DNA of 64,000 nucleotides, from NCBI GenBank assembly GCA_958299035.1, contig CATQJL010000001.1, forward strand, positions 27,383,521 through 27,447,520, read 5' to 3'. The stretch's first letter is position 1, and the number at the start of each line of letters is the position of its first letter. Position numbers and translations under genes: made by a program. This document shows, one piece after another, positions 45,235-57,849 of the stretch. The notes under the pieces are model-generated. The model ran no database searches. It had not been told where the DNA came from and worked only from the letters and a program-made list of their open reading frames with translations. The DNA comes from Cylicocyclus nassatus (lineage: Eukaryota; Nematoda; Chromadorea; Rhabditida; Strongylidae).

Positions 45235-47280
45235 AGAAGCTTTTTTTTGATCTTGATAAGTCATTAAAGTGTTCTAAAATAGCTTCAGAGCTTTATCCTA
45301 AAAAGCTCTCTAATTTGATATCGTTGGGGCGTGATTGTCACCACATCTAGTGCTCAACATTGCCAAACTTCGTTATTTTCCGCTAATACTTGAAATTTAT
45401 TCTTAAAGTTGTCCAAACATCATTATGGTGAAATTGGGATTGGTACGACAACGGTTCGGAAACTCTGACGTGTCTTTTAGAGATTTTTAGAAATTGGGAG
45501 AATAAATTTTTGCTAAAGAGGGAAACATGAGCACCTGTACTGAATGCGATGCTGATGCTAAATGTGCAGGTAAAGATAAAAAAGGCTAAAGAGCTATCCA
45601 TTTCTCAGTGCAGATGGAAATCGACTGATTGATTGATTGAAATGTGATCTAAAGGAAATCGCAGATTCTTGTGAGACGAAATTTTCAAAGTACATCAGTA
45701 TCGATGCGCAAAGAAATGAACACGACACATACCTGCAAAACTGCGAAAGATACAACGGCAACTTACTTCGAAAACACATTGCCAGTACAAAGTCTAGTAA
45801 AACGAAGCTCAGCTCATCAGAAGGCAGATGAAGAGGGTATGCAGACTAATAAACAATTCCGATTTCGATTTCTTAGAAGAGTGTCTTACAATATTTTGCT
45901 GTTTGGTTGAATGCTTTTTGCGAAGACGAAATTTAAGCCACGAATAACAGAAAGAAGGGAGAAATTCAAGTTCCACCAGATTTGGTTGTTTTATTTTTGT
46001 TTACATCGATTCTTTCGTATTAGTAATCGCAGTCTGTCACCACACTGAGAGCCATACTGTGACCTTTGCTGTTGGACCATCATAGGCAGTTGAGAAGTTT
46101 GTGCTAACGCCTCGCGAGAGCATCTGCACCGTCTTTGAGAAAGCTATTTTAGAAAAACGGTGAAGCAGCAGCTTATTTTTCTGCTCCATTTTCAAAAGAA
46201 GTCAATACTCTCTTCAGTATTATCATAACCTTTTTACACAAATTCTTGGTCTCGAACTTTTTATGAGGTACTTCCCCAGATTTGTGTCGAAGAATGTCTC
46301 GGGAGCTTTTTGGGGAAAGTAAGGTGAAAAATATTCCTTCTCGAATGAAGGGCATGCCGTTAGTCACGTTCTTCACAAAAAAAGGCTTGGGATACTTTCC
46401 AATTTTGGACTTTTAACCCTAAAATCCTGAAAACGGAGACTGGCGGGATCCCGAATTTGAATTTCTGAAATCCTGTCTGAGTTTTACAAAAATCTTGAAC
46501 ATTATTTTAATTACTCACAAATAAAAGGACGCCACTTGCGCTTTTATAGCTCATGCAGGCTACTTTCAGAAAGTTCACGAATCATTCCCTGAGAGGGAAG
46601 AACCTTTCTCATTATAAGTTCATTTCTCATTGAGTCAGATAGCACTACTTTATATTAAGTGTTAAGTCCAAAAATGGGAAAAAAATTCGAGAGCAAAAAA
46701 ACAAGGTTACATATGAATCTAACATAAGACATCTGGAACATGAAACATTAGGTTTTGAAATAAGCCGCTTGTAAAAGTGATTATGAAGCAGATAATGGAG
46801 GAATCCGGGTTGTTTTGCCATGATTTTTTTTGAAATCTCAATGCACCAGTGGTTTAGCCAAGTTCCATAGAAATGTCTGCTAACCCGCAACTATTCTCGA
46901 GCGCCGAAAGCATGCAGATTGATTTTATTGAGCGGTACGATACATACAAAACAACTGTTTACCAAACACTCACCATATGGATTAAGCACTCGTACAAGAT
47001 CGTCTTGGGCAGGTCGTGTAATTGCGTTCATTTGACTGTTTTTGAGAAGCATGAATGAGAAAAATATGTTTTCTCCTCAAAATGATATGCAGCGTGACAT
47101 TTGTTTACTGTAACAGCACTTATTCGGAGATGAGCGCCTATGAATGGGGGCGGATAACAAGTGCTACATACTAAAAAAAGTTGTACTTTATCTGTGCGCG
47201 AACGAAAGCTTATTGCCACCTCGTAATAGCTCTCAGAGATCAGGGATTGCATGCACTTTCACTGATCAACCTGTCTAACG
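45235..47280. other. Intergenic DNA with one possible exon
   Basis: At 45637-45831 a plus-strand frame, Cys- and Lys-rich (CDLKEIADSCETKFSKYI, then YLQNCERYNGNLLRKH), looks protein-like. Just upstream, ATG at 45528 gives MSTCTECDADAKCA followed by a GTAAAG donor, but joining the two leaves stops in the frame I tried. I record it as a weak exon candidate only. Confidence 0.3.
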
Positions 47281-47309
47281 AACAAATTGTTTCACAAAAT
47301 TGCTCTCTA

Positions 47310-47320
47310 TGGGATATAAA
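47310..47320 (+). promoter_or_regulatory. TATA box of the 47.35 kb gene
   Basis: GATATAAATAG lies about 35 bases before the ATG at 47351. The very short leader suggests a transcription start close to the ATG; no trans-splice acceptor (TTTCAG) lies just before the ATG. Confidence 0.5.
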
Positions 47321-47350
47321 TAGGCACCAGTAACATGAGCTTAACAGAAA

Positions 47351-48049
47351 ATGGTCTATTTCCGTACTGTCCTTCTAGTAAGTCCTCGAGGGTGATTCTC
47401 GTCTTTGACTTAAAATAACTTTTAGCTCGTACAAGTCTTGGGCGTTCTAGCTAATAGTGATGTGGGTCCTAACCCTGTTGAGCCTGTCGGTAGCGATCAA
47501 CTTGAAAGTGGTGCTGCTCAGCAAGCTGGGCAATTGGACGTCTTAGAAGATGATTACGATAGCTCTATCTTTTATGATTACGATGGCTCCAGTGAAACCT
47601 GCAATGCAAACCTTCTATCGCTCAATCAACCGCTGGCGACTGTGTTCGCATCAGTAGCCATAGGAATGAATTTCGTTAGTTTTTTTTACAACAGTCCTTG
47701 CCTTTAGTAGAATTATTGCCTTTTTTCATTCGGAGAAACCAGAGATCCATAATATCTGGCAACCACATTGTAGGCTATGACTACCATTCGCTTCAATCTA
47801 CATTTTTCAGAAACCTCATTGCCTTGAGATAAATCTTGCTGAACAACACTATGAGGAAATAAATATTTTTTCTTATGCCACAAATAAAACTCATGTTGTC
47901 CTTGCCGAAAAGTATGCTAATGCACTCATCACTTGTTCGCTAGTCACCTTCTTGGTATTGATTGCAGGAATGTCGAAAGTCTAAGCGATGTTGAAGGAAT
48001 CAGAAGGGAATTTGAGTCTGGTTCTGCACTGAAGAATGAACTGGAGCAG
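47351..48049 (+). CDS. Multi-exon gene for a secreted protein (5' part, four exons)
   Basis: Exons: 47351-47377, 47426-47674, 47811-47911 and 47968-48049. Introns: 47378-47425 (GTAAGT...TTTTAG), 47675-47810 (GTTAGT...TTTCAG), 47912-47967 (GTATGC...TTGCAG). Phases agree throughout. A donor GTCAGT at 48050 shows that the gene continues. The start MVYFRTVLLLVQVLGVLA is a typical signal peptide interrupted by intron 1. The next exon is acidic (LDVLEDDYDSSIFYDYDG) with one Cys, then a Cys-containing, partly helical-looking region (CLEINLAEQHYEEINIFSY; GIRREFESGSALKNELEQ). I do not recognise the family. The product would be exported or extracellular. The 3' exons are uncertain (see 49606-49929). 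Confidence 0.65.
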
Positions 48050-48929
48050 GTCAGTGTTTGTGAAATTTTTTTTCTTATAATGTGACAATCATGCTTTTAT
48101 TGAAAAAGCGAAACGAGAATTCAAAACTTTTCTACCATAGCTTTTGTAACGCCTTTTCCAAGTTCGGCCCATTACGCCATGTTTTAGTGTTCTTTCATAT
48201 GAACTTTTTCATATTTATCGGCCTACATGATCTTTCTGCCATTTTCACTGTCGATGGCAGCTTTATTGCAGCGCCTATCATGAGGTGATAGGCAACAGCG
48301 TGAAGCGCACAAGTTCCTTAGTACTTGTTTGAATGCTTTGAACGGCCATAATCAAACAGTAGGGTGTTAATGTTCAAAGTTTACTCTGTTGATAGGGATA
48401 AGGTTCAACTAAATATACTGATAATGTTTGGGTCCATCGCAGTATGTGGCATAACCAGAAAGCAAAAAGTTTGCCTTGTAATATGAGTCACATTCATTAA
48501 GAATTTTCCTTAGCCTAGGCATTAGTGATTATATGAAATCCACCAGTGTCGCTATGAATCTACAGCTGCAGTCCTTTCCTCCGCTAATGAGTTGTAAAAT
48601 TTGACAACTTTTTGCTCTTTAAAAACATTGTTTATTTCCTTCAAAAGCTATTCTTTCTGCAAAGAAGCGCTCAAATTCACACTCACTGCAAATTTTATTT
48701 TGGTGTTTAACAAAAATTCTGGAACTAGCTATAGTTGCGGTGAGCACTGACGACGGTGCAGAACCAGCTACTTTAGTGGTGAATTCGGTAGCTTCTAACT
48801 TCTATACATTGCGCCAGATCTAACTGCAATTGTGCTTCTGAAGGAGGCAACTCCTACTTGTGTCATACACAGTTTGGAATAATTTTGTTGTGAGTTTGAA
48901 ATGTTCCTAGTGAAAAGTGAATGCGAGTT

Positions 48930-49290
48930 TTTTTCTGTTGAAAGCGCTCCTTTCCAATGTGACGACAGGTTCGACTTTGACAAAGCGATGACTGAAGGAG
49001 CTGAAAGCTCAAAGGCAGCGCATCAAAAACGAGGCACTGCGGGTTTCCACATATTATGTTACACGTCCCTTTGATAGGCGACCTCCCCAAGTCCAACTCG
49101 ATCCGGACCCTTCTAGGCCGAGAAATTAACCCTCAAGGTGTTCCACAAAGCGCGGTTTGGCCCCCCGACGCTCCCGATTTCCCCGTTACGCGTTTCAACA
49201 TGTCCCTCTTCCTGACGTCTATCTCCTTAATGTTGCTGCCATATGGCAAAGGCTTGCTAAAAAAGCACAACTAGTCCGCGTTGCTTCCAC
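48930..49290 (+). pseudogene. Coding-like region, two frames, possible decayed exons
   Basis: G+C rises here. One frame reads ECEFFSVESAPFQCDDRFDF up to 49037. An overlapping frame reads LKELKAQRQRIKNEALRVST, then YYVTRPFDRRPPQVQLD and, after two internal stops (TGA near 48991, TAA near 49128), LPDVYLLNVAAIWQRLAKKA to a stop near 49300. Composition suggests former coding sequence, part of the 47.35 kb gene or a separate pseudogene. No family is recognised. Confidence 0.3.
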
Positions 49291-49605
49291 GGGGCTTTGA
49301 AAAATGAGATTATCGTAGATTTTATGCGATTTTGGAATTGCTTTGAGTTAAACAGAGGCGAAGAGGCTTGCGATTTGCAAAAATCTTAACAACATTCTGG
49401 TGGGACACTGCCTACAAGGTCTTCACTAAAAAAAAAGTAAAAAGCATAGTCATCAATTTTTAACTGAGTGCAAAAAAGATAGGGAAACTAACAAAAGTGC
49501 CCGGAAACTTTCTTTCGCAATATAATGTGAAAAAATTCAAAGGAAACAAAAAATACGTATAGGACTATATTTTACTAGGACTTTGTAGCCAAGGTGAGCC
49601 AGTCT

Positions 49606-49929
49606 CTAAATGAGATTTTGACAAAATTGAAAGGCAGGTCAGGTGGCTTTTATGAGGCGCTTGTTGCTAATTAGGAAAAGTTTCAGAAAGGATTTGTTGC
49701 GGATGGTAGCGAAATCTCATTTGGATGCGCCCCAGGAAAAGGTGATGTCGTTGTCGTTTGCTACTATCGGAGGCAAGGGATCACCGTAAAGCGCGAAGAA
49801 GGATTGTTTGAAGACGAGCCTGGCACCAAATCTGATGGCATACCAAGAGAATCCGAAAGCTCTCCTAGACAGCAGGAAGGCGTCGCTGAATCGGAGAGAG
49901 ACACGTCTGAACAACAAGAGGAAGCGTGA
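49606..49929 (+). CDS. Possible 3' exons of the 47.35 kb gene, two frames open
   Basis: An acceptor TTTCAG (49681-49686) precedes 49687. Frame 1 runs to a TGA at 49927-49929 and reads KGFVADGSEISFGCAPGKGD, a VVVVCYYRRQG stretch and a Glu/Ser/Gln-rich tail. Frame 2 reads KDLLRMVAKSHLDAPQEKVM to a TAA at 49787-49789 and stays open after it (LNRRETRLNNKRKREGAS). A candidate preceding exon, DFVAKVSQSLNEILTKLKG, ends at a GTCAGG donor near 49636 and joins in phase with frame 2. A transcript is needed to tell which frame is real. Confidence 0.35.
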
Positions 49930-50424
49930 AGGCGCGTCTGCAGATGATTCAAAAGGTTACGATAACATAATTGAATCATTTCTCACCATTCAAGTGTTTT
50001 GTGCTCGCCCATGATAACTACACAAAAAATCCCAAGTAACGATATTCAGATCTTTGAAAAATTGTCATTTGCTTTCAAACTTAGCAGCGGTGGCTGCTAT
50101 AACATTTTCATGTTTAATTTCAAGCATACGCTAGTTTCACAAGCGCAAAACGCAACTTTTCGTTCTTTAAAGCGATCAGCTCAGCTGCCTTGCTGTGCGC
50201 CGCGAAACGACGGCTAAGCCGTAAAATTTTCTTACATAATGTGCAGCACTGTGGAGACTTCTTGGGTCATCAAATCCTGTGGCGTTTCGCCTGGTCGATT
50301 TCAGAAAAACCCTTGCACTCGTAAATTTATTTAGATTACTAAAAGAATTTTTTGTTGAGAAAGTAAGAGTACCTTGACGCACTAGTTTTTGCTCTAAATC
50401 CGACTCTAAACGCAGCAAAAAATT

Positions 50425-50851
50425 TTGCGATCAAAAAACTCTCTAGCTTGCTGCTCCTCACCTAAAATAATAGTGTGGAAGAGCTACCATTTTACGAGGC
50501 AAAGCGGTGCAGTCGAGCTACTTGCTCAACAAAATGAAAAAGGTGAGCTTTGTACTCGTGAAATTAGGGTGATATTTTCTTGTATGACGGTTGGACGGCT
50601 GATATTGAGTAGAGAAAAACTCCGCCATTTTGAGCTGGCCTCCGCAGACTTGCTGGTTCTCAACTGCAAACGTTCTCAAACTCCACAGCATTGCAAAAGG
50701 ACTATTTGTCCGCGGAGGCGGCTGCCCAAAAGAGTTGAGTTCGCAACCCTATCCGCTGCCATGTAGTTGCAAAGAACAGGAGGGTTTATCTAAAAATGGC
50801 TCACAAGATAATTTCTTATATGAAGACTATGCTAAATTTGCTGAATCGTAA
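50425..50851 (+). other. Weak exon candidates after the 47.35 kb gene
   Basis: A short frame ending in KAVQSSYLLNKMKK is followed by a GTGAGC donor near 50541. Frames at 50425-50766 and 50630-50851 overlap and have Cys-rich stretches without a recognised domain. They may be further decayed exons or chance frames. Confidence 0.2.
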
Positions 50852-51029
50852 ACGACCTTATTACTAAACCCACTGATCGAGTTGCCGCTTTATTCTGTAG
50901 GTCTGTTATAATTTTAAGTTCCTCTTATTATCCCGTGAGTCACATAGAAAAGCTTGTAAAAAGCAGAAAATCTAACGAATTCCAAATGTAAAAAGCACCT
51001 CGAATACTCAGAATCAGTGCGTAGCGATA

Positions 51030-54000
51030 TAGTATAAACAATACCTTCAAACGTGCAAATTCCGTGAATTTCGTGGACTTCAGCGAAAATCGCGAAATTC
51101 TGCAATAGTCGGAGAATTACGCGAATCACGCCAACTACGCTAGAATTTCCGATTAAGCGAATAACGAATAATTATCGAAAATCAAAAATATCGAATAAAC
51201 GAATATCAACTGGATTCATTATTTGTTCCAAGCAAACGAATACTGAATAGAATTCTAAAAGCAAAGATTTTGAGTGAACGAATGTCGATTTATCGAACAA
51301 TGATGGTCGAACGCAGAATAAACATTCAATTGGTCTATTCGAGTAGCTAAACATTTGGATAAAACATTGGAATATAAGAATATTCAAATGATTTAATCGA
51401 ATATCTAGGGCAACAATATCTAAAGATTGCATGCCCGGCTTGGTTTTTATGGCCTGCACTAAACTCGAGCGATTCAAAAACGATTTTCGCTCGAATACGA
51501 CTTCGAATTACAGTTGATTATTCGTTAGAAATCTCGCTTTTCAATAAGTCTAGTTCTCGAATTTTATCTGCAAAAATCCCTGTTCCGATGTTGAATGCAA
51601 ATATAATATATTCAAGTTTTTTTTTCATTCAAATGATCAATCTCTTGATTCGGATCAAAGTATGAGTGTAACGCAACGCACATACATGTAAAATATTCCA
51701 GTAATAACTATTCGATGGTGCAGTTTCCGTCGATTATCGAGCGTTAAAAAGCAGAACTTCATCGCAAATGAGATAAAAGAGCTGGTAATTCTGGACAAAT
51801 CATGTCATCTCAAATTCTACCAACTGTAACCCCGAGATATTATGCTATGTAGCTAAGCTGTGCTCGTAACCGCCAGGTTAGGAGCAAGCTTTTCAAGAAG
51901 TTCGGATTGATTTTTTCCCATTTTACGCTCGAAGCTCGCCTATGGATTTTTGCTGGAATATCGATGATCTTGGATTGGGAAACTTCTTCCAGGTTTTCTG
52001 ACACATTTATGAAAATCGTGCTTTCTGTAGAGCGCAGAGTTTTCTCAAAGGATATGATGAGGGAAGTGTAGCTAAGTCACAAAACTTCGTAAATTCGCCT
52101 GCGCTGATGCATTTCTGCCAGAGAACATGCCTGCTTGTATCTATAGATTAGAGTCATTGGGATTCGTTTTACGGAAGGGTGCATGCCACAGGCTCTAGTC
52201 CACAATATTCGCCGAATTACGAGTTTCGAAATCACGTTCTCATGAATATTGCCCAAAACACAGAGATCGCCTTTGTCAAAATTTCCTGAGTGGTTGCATA
52301 ACACGCTGACTGCAAATCTCACGCTCACTTCGCTTAACCTACCATGCTGGGTATAGTAATTAGATGAATTTAAACTCTTACCACAAAGTACATAGATACT
52401 TTGATATCTAACTAGGTAGCTGAGGCCACGCAACATCCACACCCAATGCAGTACTCTTGAGCGACGTGGACATAAGATTTGCAATCAGCGTCTTATGCAA
52501 TAGCGCACGAGGGTGACAAATAAAATCAGTGAAGCGGCTTTGCCTTTGCCTATCGGTTTTTACGATTTCCCACTTGATCTTGATTCCCAGCTGCGTAGGT
52601 TGTTCGCTTGGAGCGCACTTTCTTCTTCAAAAAGACCGGCGTCTTTGCTCTTTCGGATCCTAACAAGGAGGAGAGAGGAGCTTTTGAACGAAAATGTTAC
52701 TATATATACAACTTAGGTGTAGAACAGATTTATGTAAAAATTTTGGACTTATGTGAAGGAAGTTTTGCCTACCTTAGGTGGGTATTAGGTAAGCAATTGT
52801 TCGCATTATTTGAAAAATTAAGCATCCTCTTCATTCACATGAGTTTCCCATAATTTTTTGTATTTTGTCCTTACTGCTCGTTACTCCTTAGTCCAACTGC
52901 GCGTACACAACAAATTTGGTGCCATTTGTCATCTGTGCGCTGCAAACGAGTCATTTTTCCATTTTGCGGTAGTGGGAAATTTTCAGAAAAAAGCTTGCCA
53001 CAGTCACAGTTTGTCTTCAGTCAGATGATTTTTCCACACAATCTTCACTATGCACCTTCTAGTCCATGTCCGTCTATATCTCAAATTTACGTTATGCGTG
53101 CGCTGTAACCGAGACAATTGATCACAGCTCAATGAAAAAAATTGGATTTTGAAGCAGGGCTGTTTTTGCATATCAGTCGCGCAGCAAGTTGTCGAGAAAG
53201 TGTATGTACATGTTAAGCTATATTTATGATATCCCCTATGCTTTCCATCCAAAACGATTTCCAGCATGTCATTTGCCCACATCGTGCAGGGCCGCCCTGT
53301 ATGCAATCACCCACGAGGGAATTTCGACGAAGTATGCAATTTTTACATTTAAGGCGATATTCAGAGGATGTGATTAATAAGCTCGTAACTTGGCGATTGC
53401 TCTTGACTTTAATCTCTAAAGCCAAACAGGCAAGCACTCTAGTAGATACGCGAAATGCGGGGAGAATTTGACTTTTGTGGCTTAGCTACAATTCCCTCAC
53501 CATATCCTCTGATAAAACCTGTACTACACCATCGTCAACAGCGTGCCCGAAAACCTGGAGCGGAGTTTCCGCATCCGATCATCAACATTTTATCCAAAAC
53601 CAATCGGCTAGCTTCAAAGCGTGAAAAGAAAGAACCAAATAATCCAAAATTCTTGGAAAACTTGCTCATAGAGGTTATCTGATCCGTTAATCACAAGAAT
53701 TAAATCTGCTCAGCTAGATATCTTCATAGTTCAAGGTTACAGTGATTAGAATAACAGACGACATGATTTTACCAGATCACGCTCTTCCCTCTCTTTCAAA
53801 ACGAAGTCTCCTGCTGCTTTTTAGTGCTCGATAATCTACGGGAACACCACCATCAAGAAGTGCTTACTGCAGTCTTTTGTGATATGCGTGCTATAACCTT
53901 GCGAATAGACATCCGCAGAAAAATTTAAATGAAGACGGAATATTGAGGACATGCTGTACATTTAAAGATTCGCAATAGCGAAGCATAACACTTTTTTAGG

Positions 54001-54170
54001 ATCAAGAATATATTCATTCCGAAGAAACTTATGGCACCTCGTAGTTTGCATGATTCGCGTGATTTCGCGGAATTCCGGGAATGTCGCAGAATTTTGGAAA
54101 CTTCGCAGAATTTGGCGAATTTCGCGCAAGTCCGCGACAAAAATTGTGCAAGTTTTGTGAGCGGTAATGT
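51030..54170. mobile_element. Giant foldback element C (old, diverged)
   Basis: The left part (about 51650-52310) and right part (about 53280-54080) are inverted and match the arms of elements A and B: GGTTAGGAGCAAGCTTTTC, TGCCAGAGAACATGCCTGCTT, and the right-arm AGCACTCTAGTAGATACGCG counterpart. An outer CGTGGACTTCAGCGAAAATC-like block near 51070 pairs loosely with GCGTGATTTCGCGGAATTCC near 54055. Ends are not clear. Divergence between arms is much higher than in B. The ~950 bp centre (52330-53270) has no recognised gene. Confidence 0.6.
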
Positions 54171-54183
54171 ATTTTATATATTG

Positions 54184-55195
54184 GGTCGTTCCGAAAGTAA
54201 TGTCGTTTTTTTTCAAATGAGCGCCACATTTCGTGGAATTAAGATTTTCAAGTGGTCTTAGGAGCATTTGCTGCAATATTTCATCCTCTTTCTAACGGTT
54301 GTAAGCTCATTGCATGATATTCAATGAGCTCTCGAAAAATTACCAAAATCTGCGACTCTTGCTTTTTGCCATGGTCAAGTTCGGCTATTTTTCTAAATTT
54401 TTGTACCTAGTCTCCGAAGAGGCACAAGTGACTGGTAGATAGAGCAAACCCTACAGGACATCAAGTAATTTTTTTCTTTTCCTTAGCTTGCTTTTTAGAG
54501 TTTCTGGAATCAGTTTTTCAATGCTATCAGATTCCATATTTGGTCAACTCAAACCTCACAGAACAACAACCGGCAAGCGACTTAGCTATCATTCGACGCA
54601 GCCTTTTCTCCTCTTTCTAACACTTGTTTTTGGTTTCCAATTCATCAAGTTTTCCGGGATAAAATCATCGTAATTCAGGTTTTCCGCGGCGCCCCAGGCC
54701 TTACCCGGAATTTTCGGAAGTTGCTAATCTGAAGTGTGAATGCTCATTTGGATTGTAAAATTAGTGTCAAACCATAATCCGTCTTTGTAAGTTTCAAAAT
54801 CCGAAGATTTATTGGTGTTTGAAGCATTTGTGTCTGAGACGAGCCTGCTTAAATTTGGTAGTTCCATCAAAAAATCTGTACAAAAATTATGACGGGCTCT
54901 GGAAAGTAGAAAAAAGTTGTGCTGTTTCCTGCAGGGTTTGCTCTATCCATCCATTAATTGGACTCCTTCCGAGAGTTGTTATGAAAATTTATAAAAATTG
55001 TGAAACTTGGCCTTCTCAAAAAGCATGGGTCGCAGACTTTCATAATTTTTCGAGAGTTTTTTGCATTTCTTGCAGTGATTATATAACCATTAGAAAGAGA
55101 ATAAAATGCTGCATCTAATGCTATCAGAATCTCTTACATATCTTTGTTTCACGAGATGTAGCGTACGTTTGAAAAAAGCTACCGCCTTGTCAAAT
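54184..55195. mobile_element. Mariner-type palindromic element, copy 2 (decayed)
   Basis: GGGTCGTTCCGAAAGTAATG at 54184 matches the end at 27426; the opposite end (GTTTGAAAAAAGCTACCGCC near 55170) is eroded. The centre (AATTTTCGGAAGTTGCTAAT near 54707) is the inverse of the centre of 27423-28446. No transposase. Confidence 0.65.
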
Positions 55196-55445
55196 CCTGA
55201 AACTTTAGTAGTGGAAATGTCTCCTCTATCGGTTTGCCATCGCTCTGGTTCTTCTTCGAGTTGAGATCGAAAGGTATGCATGGTGTTTCAGACATGTGTG
55301 CTGGCATTTTTAACCTCTGACACTTTTGTATCTTTATTCTTCAAAGCTCTGGACATACCTCTCGCGATTTCCGCCGCCACGCGATTTGACCATTTGCTGA
55401 ATCTCTTCAAACTCAGAACTCGCAGACCACAAATGCTTGGTGTAT

Positions 55446-55808
55446 TTAAAGGCAGCGTCCAGGCAAGTCTGGACACATGGGGTTTCACGTGGATAGTAAT
55501 TTTAGGGACCTAACTAAGCCAATGCCCACCCGGCAGCTCAGGTAGTGCTCTGACGGCTGAGAAATTCCTTTCAAAACTGGACCCCGCGATCGTATTTCGC
55601 ATGGATCCATGGCGCAAAGCGTGTGTCCTGGCGCGAAACTGCCGTGAATCTATGCGAAATACGATCGCGGGGTCCAGTTTCGAGGGGAATATCTCAGCCG
55701 TTAGAGCACTATTGCTCTGCTGCTCGAGCAGTGCCTTAGTAAGGGCCCCAATAGTACTTTCCACGTAAAATCCCCATAGGTCTAGATCTGCCTGGACGCT
55801 GCCTTTAA
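55446..55808. repeat. 363 bp palindrome with a long perfect inner stem
   Basis: AAAGGCAGCGTCCAGG near 55448 is mirrored by CCTGGACGCTGCCTTT near 55791, and ACTGGACCCCGCGATCGTAT at 55576 by ATACGATCGCGGGGTCCAGT near 55660. The inner stem is exact over about 28 bases around a ~49-base loop. The frames on both strands (55280-55513, 55288-55764) are palindrome artefacts. Confidence 0.7.
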
Positions 55809-57842
55809 CTTTTGTGAGTCGACAAGTGTGCTATTTTCCGTATGCTTAAATTGTTGCGACGAGTTATAAGCAACTGCAGTACTGCCAAGTCGCGTCGCGA
55901 CTGAAATTGTGTGAGGTATGCCCGGGGTTAAGGCACAACAACGTTGAGCTTTTATCATATGCTAACGTTGCTATGCTTACACTAGTTGCTAAATTCTAAA
56001 GTGATATTGTTTTTTTCACAACTTTTGGGAGGTAATTCCGAGCTGACCCGATCTATAGAACCTTCATACCTAGTGTTCCTACGACCATAGCTGAATTTTA
56101 AAAAAACAAAAGATGAACATATGAGTATATTTTGAACAGATTTCTAGCTTGAGAGATTCATTGTGTTTATAAAGAAAGTTCTTCTATGAAGAAGAGTTTT
56201 GTCTGTGAGGCAGAAGGATTCGACACTGGTTTAGCAGACTCTGACTCTGTTGCAGAAAATTTTTTGAGTAGTCTTTAGGGAATGAGAATAAGCAGAGATC
56301 TCAGATCTTGGACGAAGCCCATTCATGCTTCGGTGTCACTCCACTCTTCAACGGTCGACTGACTGGAACGTGGTTTTGTCAAAATCTGCATCATGAGACG
56401 TAATGAAACAAATGAGTAAAAAGCTTAGATTCCAGATGCAAAGTCAAAAATCATTATAAGCAGGAGCGCACTTAGTGAGAAAAGGGAAGGAAAATTGTGG
56501 TATCAGCATTTAGGAACAGTCAAATTCTGGGATTTGCAATGTTATTATACCACAATGCATCACAATTCATACTTTATTTCGCCCTTACTAAAAAGCTTCT
56601 TTTCAGAAAAATTTTGTGCTACTTAAACTTCTTTTGTAAGTGTACCCACAATCCGTACAAAACGTATTATGGATAATCCATTGATTTAGAGTGCTATAAC
56701 CTCACTGGTATTATCAGTGACTGTATTCTTGAAAATGCCATACCTCGAAAAAAAAAACTAACAATCCCGCATATACGACTTCATTGTTTCCACTTTATCC
56801 TTTTCACTCATCCTGATAACTAACAGACGCTAGCTTCGATGTTTCTTTTCCAGCTGCAAAGCTGGCTCCTTTGACAGCTTGTAGAATCAAGGTTCTTCAT
56901 AAGAGTTTCAGCGAAGTCATTGCCAGCGAATGTTTGCATTTTTCCAACAACTAGAAAAGACGACACTTATCACATTTTTGCCCTTATTATCATGGTACTG
57001 AGTCGCAGCGAATTCTCCAAAAACTGATCAGTTTTGAACTAACGTTGGAATCTCGACCCACTGCCTTTATCTCTCTGTTAAAGTGGTTATATTTCTTGCA
57101 CGCCTCATCGGAAACATCATAAAATTTTTTATATTCCTTATACTCTTCTCCAGCATCATCGAGCTTTGGCGAAACTTGGCTCTCTATTGAGCCCCTTGAC
57201 CCTGTTTCCATCGCAGCAAGCGATCATGTCAAAATTATATTTAGGGCCCCAAGCATTAACATCCCTCCCGGGGAGGGGATCGTAGCTTAAAAGTAAACTT
57301 CATAATCTAAGCTCCAGATATCTAGTGACGCTCTCTATTTATCAGTAAGTATTCCCACCAATCTTCGCTATAGAAAGTATCGAAAAGAAGCGAGAAGCTG
57401 CACAAGCTGCATTTTCCAGCTTTTTATATGATCCCGTGATGATCCTCTGGCGGGCCTTTTGAGTAATTTTTTCCTTTTTTCAAACTTAATGAAACATTCC
57501 AAAGTTGCTAATGCTTATCTGATTCAACAGTGCTAATAAGGGAATGGTCAGAAATCGAAGTGGACATTTCAGACATGCTGGGTACCATTAGGTGAAGCAT
57601 GAAGCGCTCACTCTAAATCTCTCTTCCTTACCTGCTTATCGCTTCTCTGGACGAAGCTATAAGCCATTAAAGACCATTATTTTGCTAAGAAATTATGCGT
57701 GAAATTGAAAATTTAGCCGTAGAAAGCCACGTTCGCCTCAATGCTGGGCGAAAACATGCAGCTAGCTTACTCAAAATTTTTGAAGCCAGTAGCTGAGCTA
57801 AAAGTGCAACAATGTGCTCAATTTCGCTGTTTTTATGTATTA
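55809..57842. other. Intergenic DNA
   Basis: No gene supported. At 57240-57290 the line GCATTAACATCCCTCCCGGG followed by GAGGGGATCGTAG matches, inverted, a line at 63660-63690, so a repeat terminus is shared. A 73-codon minus frame (56990-57211) is hydrophilic and has no domain. Confidence 0.4.
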
Positions 57843-57849
57843 CTAGCTG

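Noticed and set aside
45005..45264. Three overlapping minus-strand frames in the GC-rich block as genes
   Set aside because: High GC removes stops in all frames; there are no splice sites or domains, and the block looks like an LTR or promoter.
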